Source of the DNA: Desulfobulbaceae bacterium BRH_c16a
GTDB taxonomy: Bacteria > Desulfobacterota > Desulfobulbia > Desulfobulbales > Desulfocapsaceae
DNA length: 47,654 nucleotides
Assembly (NCBI GenBank): GCA_000961725.1
Contig: LADS01000067.1
Coordinates: 1-47,654 of the forward strand
Direction of reading: 5' to 3'
The position numbers and the translations under genes were made by a program. Each line of letters starts with the position of its first letter. Positions within the stretch are counted from its first letter, which is position 1. Below are positions 25,228 to 34,000 of this stretch, piece by piece. The notes under the pieces are model-generated. The model saw only the letters and a list, made by a program, of their open reading frames with translations, ran no database searches and was not told where the DNA came from.

Positions 25228-25262
25228 ATAATAAAACTAAGTGATTGACAGTCAAATGTCAA
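25228..25262 (-). promoter_or_regulatory. Promoter and palindromic operator of the PHP-ATPase operon
   Basis: The minus strand has TTGACT (25255-25250), 16 bases, then TATTAT (25233-25228), about 26 bases before the small-gene ATG. A second TTGACA (25262-25257) lies one half-turn upstream. The -35 element sits inside the palindrome TTGACAGTCAA (25245-25255), a candidate operator. Confidence 0.6.
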
Positions 25263-25353
25263 GAAAGACTATGCCGATTAAACCGAGTATATCCTGATAG
25301 AGCACCTGTTCATCCCAAATGGAAGCCCTCAGTTGAGTGAAGGTCTTCGATAT

Positions 25354-26349
25354 TTATCTCACCGGCAAGAGTGAAAAGTCCCTGTTCTTCTTGAATCCGA
25401 CTCCTACTGCGCCCTTATGCATATAGAGCACGTAGGCCCAGTCAGGTTCAAAAAAACTTGTGGTCGAAGACCAGTACGCTTCCGTTACATCGGCAAAAGG
25501 GTGACCTGCCGGTAATGCCGGCGAATGTCGGGAGGCATCCACCAGGCTTTCCAGTTCGTTTATGGTCGGCATGCGCCAGGATAGTCCTGTCTGCTTTGCC
25601 AGGGTTTGAACTGCCGCAAGGGCTTCATCCCAGGTTACAGGTGCCTGGGTGCAGGCGCTGTCTGGGTGCCAGATGCAACCGGTCAGGGTGTCGAGGACTC
25701 CCGATTCCGTCTTGCCGAAGCGCGGAAAAGGCCAGGCTGCGCCGCGCAAAAGATCGCCATCCTGGCCGGTTTCAGGACAGGCAATCTCCCGCCCCTTTTG
25801 ATCAAAACATCCGGTTTGACCGGATCTGGGGATACTGCTGCTTTCACCGCATACCGGCCAGACAAGAGAGTCATCGATCTTTTTGCCGTAGAACATTCTG
25901 CCCCCTTCCATATGGACATACCATGCATATTCCCTGGCCTTGGCAAAAGAGGTGGAGGTCCAGTACCAGCCGAGAAAAACATTATGAAAGGGATGGTCCC
26001 GGGGCAGAGCGGGTTTTCTCGCCCCATGGCTGATGAGACTTCTCAGCTCACGCCGATTGGGAAGGCGCCAGTCGGTTCTGCCGAATCGCTTTTCCGAGTT
26101 CATCTGCCGTACGGCATCGAGTCCTTCCTGCCAGCTCATCGGAAAGGAAAAAAGATTGGCATCAAGCGGCCATACGAGATCTGTGGTCGTGTCATGGACA
26201 AGATTCGTATCCACTTTTACAAAGCGTGGCCGGGACCACTGTCTGCCGGGAGTATATTCTCCATCCTGGCCGGTTCCACGGCAGGAAACCGGCACTCCAT
26301 TGCTGTCAAAACACTGGGTTTGTCCTGTCCAGAGGATATGTTTTGCCAT
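25354..26349 (-). CDS. Tandem DUF1566 (Lcl C-terminal domain) protein
   Basis: The 331-aa product is two copies of about 160 residues. Each starts with GQTxCFD and GQDG. Each then has an RF-K--xxx-DT-T--W element, a WRLPNRRELRSLIS or WRMPTINELESLVD motif, ALPxxHPFxxV, and an aromatic YWTSTS or YWSSTT strand. DUF1566/Lcl_C domains are fibronectin- or lectin-like modules of the Legionella collagen-like protein and many uncharacterised bacterial proteins. There is no signal peptide, which is odd for this family. GGGAGG precedes the ATG at 26349 by 11 bases. It is divergent from the mta operon; a functional link is not evident. Confidence 0.85.
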   Translation of the reverse strand: MAKHILWTGQTQCFDSNGVPVSCRGTGQDGEYTPGRQWSRPRFVKVDTNLVHDTTTDLVWPLDANLFSFPMSWQEGLDAVRQMNSEKRFGRTDWRLPNRRELRSLISHGARKPALPRDHPFHNVFLGWYWTSTSFAKAREYAWYVHMEGGRMFYGKKIDDSLVWPVCGESSSIPRSGQTGCFDQKGREIACPETGQDGDLLRGAAWPFPRFGKTESGVLDTLTGCIWHPDSACTQAPVTWDEALAAVQTLAKQTGLSWRMPTINELESLVDASRHSPALPAGHPFADVTEAYWSSTTSFFEPDWAYVLYMHKGAVGVGFKKNRDFSLLPVR

Positions 26350-26529
26350 TTCTTACAATCCTCCCGGGGAAAGAGTTTTCATGGTTCCCCCTTGGCAGGA
26401 CTCGGTAAGCAAAGAGAAAAGAGTTCCAAATCGACAAGGGGTGCGTCATTTGCCAGGCTAACCTTTTCCGCCTTTTTTTGCATTCACTCTTTGCGCGAGA
26501 TGGGCCCTCCGGATATCGTCTCGGTCCTC

Positions 26530-26558
26530 TTGCATATCATCCCGTGTTCTCCTATAAT
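26530..26558 (+). promoter_or_regulatory. Sigma-70 promoter of the mta operon
   Basis: TTGCAT (26530-26535), a 17-base spacer and a perfect TATAAT (26553-26558). The leader to the mtaC ATG would be about 96 bases. No cobalamin riboswitch or sigma-54 motif was found. The 26350-26660 gap otherwise appears non-coding. Confidence 0.7.
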
Positions 26559-26660
26559 TTAGTGAAGCAATCATCTCCTTGCAACAAGTGAATCTAACGC
26601 TTGTACAGCTTTTATCTTGCAGCCGTAAGCCGGACGGTAAGCGCCACACAAGGAAAGCTC

Positions 26661-27410
26661 ATGAAATACATCTCGGAAACCGCCACTATTTTTACCCGCT
26701 ATGACAAAAACATAGAGGGATTACAAAAAAAGGCCAGGAATGTCTCTGAAGATGTGGTGCTGCAGAAACTTGCCGACTGTCTTGTTCACGGCAACGAAGA
26801 CGAGATCGAAGAGATTGTCCGGGAAGCCCTTGTCACCAGGGATCCGATGGATGTTATCAACAAGGGTCTGCTGCCCGGGATGAAAGAAGTAAGCCGTCTG
26901 TGGGATGAGGGGGCATATTTTCTTCCCCAGGTGATTCTTTCCTCCGACGCCATGATTGCCGGCATTGCCTTGTGCGAAGCGAAGATGGGCAGGCCGGTCG
27001 AAAAAAAAGCCAAAGTAGTTACCCATACGGCCGAAGGCGACATCCATGATCTCGGCCAGGTTATCGTCAATGCGCTCCTCAATGCCGCAGGCTTTGAAGT
27101 GATCAACCTCGGCGCCGACGTACCGGTCGACGAGGTTGTCGAAGCGTGCCGAATCCATAAGCCGGTCATGCTTTCCGGAACAGCCCTGATGACTACGACG
27201 ATGACTGCATTCCCGAAGATTGCCGCCAAACTGAAACAACTGAACCTGACTATTCCCTTCGTCTGCGGCGGCGGTGCGGTCAGCGAGGGCTTCGTGACAA
27301 GCTTTGAGCTGGGTATCTGGGGCAAAGAAGCGAGCCAGGCTTCCGGCATGGCCGAAGATGCGCTGAGCGGCCTCAGCTGGACGGAAATTCGGACAAAGTG
27401 GAATGGCTGA
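26661..27410 (+). CDS. mtaC: Methanol corrinoid protein
   Basis: The 249-aa product has a helical N-terminal half typical of methyltransferase corrinoid proteins (KGLLPGMKEVSRLWDEGAYF, LPQVILSSDAM). A Rossmann cobalamin-binding half follows with the DxHxxG motif GDIHDLGQVI, where H129 would be the lower cobalt ligand, then SGTALMTTTM and VCGGGAV. MtaC receives the methyl group of methanol from MtaB. AGGA lies 8 bases before the ATG at 26661. It is followed 14 bp later by mtaB, its usual partner, which settles the assignment over the dimethylamine or methylamine corrinoid paralogues. Confidence 0.93.
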   Translation: MKYISETATIFTRYDKNIEGLQKKARNVSEDVVLQKLADCLVHGNEDEIEEIVREALVTRDPMDVINKGLLPGMKEVSRLWDEGAYFLPQVILSSDAMIAGIALCEAKMGRPVEKKAKVVTHTAEGDIHDLGQVIVNALLNAAGFEVINLGADVPVDEVVEACRIHKPVMLSGTALMTTTMTAFPKIAAKLKQLNLTIPFVCGGGAVSEGFVTSFELGIWGKEASQASGMAEDALSGLSWTEIRTKWNG

Positions 27411-27424
27411 CAGGAGGAAGAGCG

Positions 27425-28798
27425 ATGAAATTGACCGATACCATGGCGTACCGCAGCCCCGAAAAAATGATATTCGGCTCAGCCGCAAGGCCGGTCACAA
27501 CCAGACGCGGCCTGACGCTTGGCGGCGGCCAGGTCATTCCGGAGATTACTTCACACCCCAGGCCGGACAGCGAACGGACCATCAAGATCCTGCTCCGTGA
27601 GTTTGAACGGGCCAACGGCGATGCCCTGGAACGATGCGTGGTCGTTGGCCATCCGGCCATAGTCATTGAAAACGAACATGTCTTTCAGATGACCCACAAC
27701 CCCGAATGGGGAATGAAGATAGCGGCTCAGACAACCGGGCAAATCGAGGAATACCTTGAAAAATATGGGCTCAAGGCTGCTTATCGTTCGACTATCGCCG
27801 ATACCCGCAGACCGGAAATGGTCGACATGAGAAACTCCGAGAATATGGCCGGGATGATCGAATCTTTTAATCTCTGCGCCCAATACGCCGATATCCTCTC
27901 CATTGAATCGATGGGCGGCAAAGAACTCTCCGACTACTGTCTCATCAGAAACGACCTGACGGGGCTGCTCTTTGCCCAGGCGGTCCTTGGCGGCCGGGAC
28001 ATGCAGTGGCTGTGGCCGCAGATAGTCGAAATCGCCGGGCGGCACGGCTGCATTGCCGGCGGCGATACCGACTGCGCCCAGGCCAACACCGCCATGTTCA
28101 TGGCCGGCGGCTTCATTTCCAAGGATATCCCCCATACCCTTGCCGCTCTGAGCAGGGCCTTCAGTGTGAGCAGGTCACTGGTGGCCTATGAATGCGGTGC
28201 AACCGGACCCGGCAAAAACTGCGCCTATGAAAACCCTATCATCAAGGCGATTACCGGAGTGCCTATCTCCACCGAGGGCAAGACCAGCGCCTGCGCCCAC
28301 ATGGGGCTTTGCGGCAACGTGATGGCCGCCGTCTGCGATCTCTGGTCCAACGAGGCGGTCGAATACCACGAAATGTTCGGCGGCAGTACCTCCGCGGTTT
28401 TTGCCGAAATGCTCGGCTATGACGTGGCAGCGATGAACACGGCCGTGGCGCTCGGCTATCAGAAGGAATACCAGGCCTGCCTCATCAACTCCGATCGGTA
28501 TCGCAGCCCGCACAGCTTCATCCTCTGCCCGGACAATGCGTGGGTCATCGGCAAGGCGGTGGTTGAAAACAACGAAAGCCTCTATGCCCGGGCCAGAGCA
28601 GCCGGCATGAAAAGCGCCGAATTGATGCTGGCCGACCCCTTGTTGAGATTCACCGCTTTTGAAAACGAATCTCTGCTCGGTTACATGAAAGAGCTGGAAT
28701 CCCTGCCGGACAAGGAAGACGACTTTATCGATCTCTCTCTCGGCAAATACGGCAAGGTAAAAGGGTTCGATCCGGCCTCGTACGGCCTATCAGGATAA
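27425..28798 (+). CDS. mtaB: Methanol:corrinoid methyltransferase
   Basis: The 457-aa TIM-barrel zinc enzyme activates methanol and transfers its methyl group to Co(I) of MtaC. The zinc ligands known from Methanosarcina MtaB (Glu164, Cys220, Cys269) align with E161 in LSIESMGGKE, C217 in GGDTDCAQAN and C266 in GPGKNCAYE. Length matches the archaeal enzyme (about 460 aa). AGGAGGAAGAGCG precedes the ATG at 27425. In bacteria MtaB feeds the methyl group to tetrahydrofolate through a second methyltransferase; no such enzyme is in the window, so that part must lie elsewhere. Confidence 0.95.
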   Translation: MKLTDTMAYRSPEKMIFGSAARPVTTRRGLTLGGGQVIPEITSHPRPDSERTIKILLREFERANGDALERCVVVGHPAIVIENEHVFQMTHNPEWGMKIAAQTTGQIEEYLEKYGLKAAYRSTIADTRRPEMVDMRNSENMAGMIESFNLCAQYADILSIESMGGKELSDYCLIRNDLTGLLFAQAVLGGRDMQWLWPQIVEIAGRHGCIAGGDTDCAQANTAMFMAGGFISKDIPHTLAALSRAFSVSRSLVAYECGATGPGKNCAYENPIIKAITGVPISTEGKTSACAHMGLCGNVMAAVCDLWSNEAVEYHEMFGGSTSAVFAEMLGYDVAAMNTAVALGYQKEYQACLINSDRYRSPHSFILCPDNAWVIGKAVVENNESLYARARAAGMKSAELMLADPLLRFTAFENESLLGYMKELESLPDKEDDFIDLSLGKYGKVKGFDPASYGLSG

Positions 28799-28811
28799 CG
28801 GAGGTAAATAT

Positions 28812-30257
28812 ATGGCTCGCCTGGCAATTGCAATGGATCTGGGGACCAGCGGTTTCCGAGCCCAGGCGATAGATCTCGGCAACGGTGAAATTCTTTCGAC
28901 GGTGATTACCACCCGCCATCCCCTGCCGGGCGGCAATGTCATGAGTCAGCTCAATTTTGTGTTAAACCGGGGGATGGAAGTCGCGCGCAGTAAGATGATC
29001 CGGGCAATCAACCGGGTTATCGCCGAACTCCACGTTCCACCTGCGGATGTGGTGCGCCTCGGGGTATGCGGCAACCCTAACCAGCTGTCACTCTTCCAGG
29101 GTATTGAAATACGGGATCTGGCTTTTGCAGGCAGCCGTAAACTTGCATTGCTCGGAGTGGTGCCTCCCGCCCGCGACGGGGCGGTCGTCGCGGCGCACAC
29201 CCTTGACGGACTGAATCTGCCAGGCAGTTGCGAGGTGGTTATCCCGCCCGCCGTTCGTCAAGAGGTAGGCGCCGACGCCTTGGCGATGATGATCATGACC
29301 GGGATGCTGGAGCGGCAAGAAACCTCAATCGTGACCGACTTCGGCACCAATGCTGAAGTGGCGCTTTTTCATGGCGACACGGTGTATTCAGGTTCGACGG
29401 CTGCGGGACCGGCTCTTGAGGGTCAACAGATCAGCTGCGGCAGATTGGCCGCGCCCTGGGTCATTGCCGATCTCGAGCAGGTCGGTCCTTACCACCGGCT
29501 TATCCTCCTCGACGAAGAACTGCTGCCGGTGCGGGGCGGCCTGATCGATCTCTGCAGGAAAGGTTTTATCCTGGAAGCAGACCAGCGTCACGCCATGCAT
29601 CGACGGCCCATCGGGATCACCGGCACCGGCACCATCGCCATCGTCGATCAGGCGACGCAGGCCGGCCTTATCGCCCTGCCGCATGTTGAAACGGAGGACG
29701 CCCGACTTCACCTTGGCGAGGACATTTTCTTTACCGGGGAGGATCTTTGCGAGGCAGGCAAGGCCATCGGCGCGGTACGGGCCGGCCATATCACTTTATG
29801 CCATGAGGCGGGCATCGCCACGGAGGATATCCACACCATCTATATGTCCGGCGCCTCAGGCACCTATGTGGATGCGGCCAAGGCGCAGCGTGTGGGCTTG
29901 ATTCCTCCCCGGCTGAAAAAAGTGTATCAGGTCGGCAACACTTCCCTGGCCATGGCCCGTAACCTGGCGACGAATCCCAGGGCTCTCGACCGGATGATCG
30001 ATCTGGCCAACAGGCTCCGGGTCAACCACTGCATGTTCGCGACTTCCAAGATTTTCCAGAAAGTCTACATCCTGGAACTGTCATACTGGACCGAAGGGAT
30101 GCCGATGCAACATTACCGGCGATTTCTGAAAAAGTTCGGCCTGGCGGATCTGCCGCCGGTGCAGGCCCCCCCCGAGGTTGTCCGCACAGTAAAACGCGAT
30201 ATCGACGATCTGGGGAGAAGAGGACTGACTACTCTTGAAGATTTCGACAGCAGATAA
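28812..30257 (+). CDS. Corrinoid-protein reductive activase, ASKHA ATPase without FeS domain
   Basis: The 481-aa product belongs to the RACo/RamA ASKHA family (DUF4445): AIAMDLGTSGFRAQAIDLG as the first phosphate loop, TDFGTNAEVALFHG near 176 as the second, and MSGASGTYVDAAKAQRVGLI near the end. These ATPases drive the low-potential reduction that returns inactive Co(II) corrinoid to Co(I). RACo carries an N-terminal [2Fe-2S] domain and RamA has C-terminal [4Fe-4S] clusters; this protein starts directly with the ASKHA fold and shows no CxxC cluster motif at either end. It may borrow electrons from a separate ferredoxin. The gap to mtaB is 13 bp with a GGAGG site. Operon position strongly supports the role. 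Confidence 0.85.
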   Translation: MARLAIAMDLGTSGFRAQAIDLGNGEILSTVITTRHPLPGGNVMSQLNFVLNRGMEVARSKMIRAINRVIAELHVPPADVVRLGVCGNPNQLSLFQGIEIRDLAFAGSRKLALLGVVPPARDGAVVAAHTLDGLNLPGSCEVVIPPAVRQEVGADALAMMIMTGMLERQETSIVTDFGTNAEVALFHGDTVYSGSTAAGPALEGQQISCGRLAAPWVIADLEQVGPYHRLILLDEELLPVRGGLIDLCRKGFILEADQRHAMHRRPIGITGTGTIAIVDQATQAGLIALPHVETEDARLHLGEDIFFTGEDLCEAGKAIGAVRAGHITLCHEAGIATEDIHTIYMSGASGTYVDAAKAQRVGLIPPRLKKVYQVGNTSLAMARNLATNPRALDRMIDLANRLRVNHCMFATSKIFQKVYILELSYWTEGMPMQHYRRFLKKFGLADLPPVQAPPEVVRTVKRDIDDLGRRGLTTLEDFDSR

Positions 30258-30275
30258 ATATTGGGAGAACACTCT

Positions 30276-31064
30276 ATGGCAGTAATCGGCATCATTACCT
30301 GCGAGATTCTGGAACTTGAATTCGCCCATATGCTGGCGCTGGATGCCGACCTTGAAAAAGTGACAATTCTGGAAAACCGCCGTTCGGCGCGTCTGATCGA
30401 GGCGCTTGAGGCTGGAAACTGCCGACATCTGCAACGGATTCCTCACATCAGGAGCTTCTGCGCCGAGCCGGCGGCAAGGCTTGAAGCAGTGGTCCGGGTG
30501 CTGGAGGTGGCCCTTCACCGCAACAAAAAAAAACTTCAGAGAGCCCTGAAACGAGCTGCCCATGAACTTGCCGGCAGTGTAGACGCATTGCTGCTGGGGT
30601 ATGGTCTGTGCGGCAACGCCCTCGAGAACGTCACCGAGCTGCTGGATGTCGGGATACCTGTCTTTGTCCCCATGGCTCATGGCCATCCGGTCGACGACTG
30701 CGTCGGCCTCCTCATCGGAGGCCGGGACCGTTACTATGCCGAGCAGTGCAGAACCCCCGGCACGGTCTTCATGATTCCGGGATTTACCAGCCACTTGCCC
30801 GAGATAGTGCAAGGGGATTTCGAAGACACCGATCACTGCGGGCTCAAGCGGATGTTCAAGCGGTATGAACGGGCTCTTCTGGTGGTAACACCTGTCATGC
30901 CCGAAGAAGAAATGGTTGTGAATTCAAAAGATTTCAATGCATTGCTCGGATTACGTACCGAAGTGCGCCAGGGAACCCTGGAAATCCTCCACGACACGTG
31001 GCTGGCCGCGAAAAATTACCTGAAAGACAGCGAAAAACGGACAATCTTCAGGGAAGCGAAATGA
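30276..31064 (+). CDS. DUF1638 protein, methyltransferase-associated
   Basis: The 262-aa product has the DUF1638 signature LLLGYGLCGNALENV near 110, VFVPMAHGHPVDDCVGLLIG and FMIPGFTSHLP, with conserved Cys residues (YGLCGNA, DDCVG, AEQCRTPG, DHCGLKRM). DUF1638 genes repeatedly neighbour corrinoid methyltransferase and MtbA/UroD-like genes. The function is unproven, but a role in cofactor handling or methyl transfer is likely. The ATG at 30276 has GGGAGA 8 bases upstream. The stop overlaps the next start (ATGA at 31061), tying it translationally to the sensor kinase. Confidence 0.85.
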   Translation: MAVIGIITCEILELEFAHMLALDADLEKVTILENRRSARLIEALEAGNCRHLQRIPHIRSFCAEPAARLEAVVRVLEVALHRNKKKLQRALKRAAHELAGSVDALLLGYGLCGNALENVTELLDVGIPVFVPMAHGHPVDDCVGLLIGGRDRYYAEQCRTPGTVFMIPGFTSHLPEIVQGDFEDTDHCGLKRMFKRYERALLVVTPVMPEEEMVVNSKDFNALLGLRTEVRQGTLEILHDTWLAAKNYLKDSEKRTIFREAK

Positions 31065-34000
31065 CTCTAAGCAAAAAGGATATTCTCGCCTTTCCATGCA
31101 TCCATGAGGGACGCACCACCCTGATTTATCTTCAGGAGAATACCGTCTCCGGCAAACCGGCGATCATCAAAATGCTCAGGCGATCTTATGCCGCACAACA
31201 GGAAAGAGAGCGGCTCGTCAATGAATATGAGGTGACCAGGGATCTCCGGATCAGGGGGATTCGTCGCGCCTTCGCCTCTCTCGAAATCGACGGCAACCCC
31301 GCGCTGATCATGGAGTATATCGCAGGCGATACGCTCAACAAGGCTTTCGGAGGAAAAGATCGATCCCAGGCCGGGATCCTCGCCGTGGCGTCCTCGATCT
31401 GCCGGGCTCTGGATGAGTTGCATCGCCGCAGAATCCTCCATCGCAATATCAGCAGCACTAATATCCTGACGGATCCTGCCCGGCAGACTGCGACGATTAT
31501 CGACTTCGCCAGCGCGGTGAAGTTCGATCCCAGGTTGAAGGATGAATATCCCGATCTGATGGAAATTTCCCCCGAGTATATCGCCCCGGAACAGACCGGC
31601 CGGATCGACATGCAGGTTGATTACCGTGCCGATCTTTATTCCCTGGGAGTGGTCCTGTATGAAGTGCTTTCCGGAAAGTTACCGTTTCCGGGAGACAATG
31701 TTCCGGAATTGATCCATTGCCACTTAGCCAAACAGCCGGTTCCGGTCTGTGAGGTACATCCCGAGGTGCCTCGCGCCCTCTCCGATATAGTGATGAAGCT
31801 TATGGCCAAAAACCCGGACGACCGCTACCAGTCGGCCTGCGGCCTCAAGGCCGATCTGGAATACTGTCTGCGGCAATTGCGCGAGGATGGCAATATAAAA
31901 CCCTTTGACCTGGCGAAAGACGATGTCTCGGCGATCTTCCGCATTCCGACAAAACTTTATGGCAGAGAAAGAGAACTCGGCACGCTGTGCGAAGCAATTG
32001 ACGAAGCGGCCCGTGGAGAGAGCGGCATCCTGCTGATAAACGGCAATGAAGGGGTGGGAAAAACCTCGCTGGTCAATGAAGTACGGACATATGTCTCCGA
32101 CAAAAGAGGGTACTTTATCGGCGGAAGGTACGACGAGCGCGAAAAAAATATCCCGTATCACGCATTCATCCAGGCAATAACCGGGCTTGTCGATTTGATA
32201 ATGACCAAGAACGCGACGCAGGTGGCCCAGTGGACGGCACATATCACAGGAGCCCTCGGGGACGGCGGCGCATTACTGATCGAAGTGATCCCAAGGCTGG
32301 AACTCCTTATCGGCAAACAGCCGCCCGCTCAGGAATTGGCGACGACGGAGAGGAAGAATCGTTTCTATCATTCATTTAAAAAGCTTATAAAAGCTATTGT
32401 ACATGATGGATACCCCCTCGTGCTGTTTCTCGACAACCTCCAGTGGGCCGATTATGCCTCTCTCGACCTCTTGAAATTACTCGCCGAAGATGGAGATAAT
32501 CAATTTGTGCTGCTCATCGGCGCCTACCGGGACAGTGAAGTGGGACCGGCTCATCCCCTGATCGGCGCGATTGAATATCTGCAGCAGACAACGACGGCTT
32601 TCCGGACTCTTCATCTTGAAAATTCTTCCCGCGACACGCTGAACAGCCTGATTTCCGACACACTGAAGTGTGAACCGGGCTATGTGCAGTCCCTGTCGGA
32701 TCTGGTCTATGAGAAGACAGGCGGGAACGCCCTTTTTGCCATTCAGTTTTTCCAATCCCTGTACGATGAGGGCTTGCTTTCCTTTGTCGGTTACCTCAAA
32801 CATTGGCATTGGAATACCGAGCAGATTCGAGTCCTGGCAATCACCGATAATGTCGTCAGCCTGATGACCAGGAAAATCGGCAAACTGCCGGCCAAAACAC
32901 AAGAACTGCTGTCGCTCGCGGCATGCATCGGCAACAGCTTCACTCTCTCCCATCTGGCCGCAGTTGCCGGACTGACTCTTGACGATACGCGCGAAAATCT
33001 CCTCAAGGCCATCAAGGAAGGGCTCATTCTGCAGGAGGAGGATGAACGCCGCGAGGTACGCGATGAATGGTTTTCATTCCTCCATGACAGGGTTCGGCAG
33101 GTATCCTATTCCCTTCTCTCCCGGAAGAAAAGGAAGTCCGCCCATCTCAGATCGGGTCTCTTGCTTCTTCAGAATCTCGATGAGCGTGAGATGGAAAAAC
33201 ACGTCTTCACCATTGCCGACCACCTCAACGAGGGGTTCCAGTACCTCAAAACCGAACAGGAACGGTCTCGCTTGATCCATCTCAACCTCATCGCCGGGCG
33301 AAAGGCCAACAGAGCTGCGGCGTATAGAGCGGCCATCTGGTATTTAAGCATGGGCATAGGGATGCTGCCTTCGGACAAATGGGATCGGTGTTACGATCTG
33401 GCCCTGCATTTTTACCTGGAGGCAGTGGAGGCGGAATTCCTGAGCACCAACTTTGAAAGGGCGGAACTGCTGTCTACCGAACTCTTACGGCATGTCAAAG
33501 ATGATCTCGTCAAGATAAAGGTGTATGAACTGAAGATCCTGCTGTACACGGCGCAGAATCGAAACGCGGCAGCGATACAGGCCGGAACCGAGGCCTTGAA
33601 TCTGCTGGGTGTATATCTGCCGGCAGAACCTGAAGAAGTGAAGGCCTACACCGAGGAGATAAGAAAAGAACTCAGCTCGGAGATCGGATCGGACAAAGAT
33701 TTTGCCCGACTGCCTGTCCAGAAAGATGCTTATCAGCTGGCGACCAGGAGAATTCTCATGAGCCTTGCGGGTCCGGCCCACCAGTCGAAGCCCGATTTAT
33801 TGTCGGCAATAATCCTTCATACTGTTCTCCAGTCGGTCAAGAACGGCAACTCCCCCATGTCGGCCCTCGCTTACGGATGGTATGCCGTGCTGCTCTGCGG
33901 TCCCTACAACGATATCGAACAATGCTGCCGCTTCGGCCGGCTTAGCCTGGCCGTGTTGGAGCAGTTCAAGGCCAAAGAGCTTGAACCGAGAGTGCTCTTT

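Noticed and set aside
26458..26649. A 63-codon minus-strand frame in the mtaC leader
   Set aside because: It spans the TATAAT promoter, has a poorly spaced ribosome site and no recognised family.
26565..26660. Cobalamin riboswitch in the mtaC leader
   Set aside because: The leader is under 100 bases and lacks the B12-box pattern and multi-helix layout.
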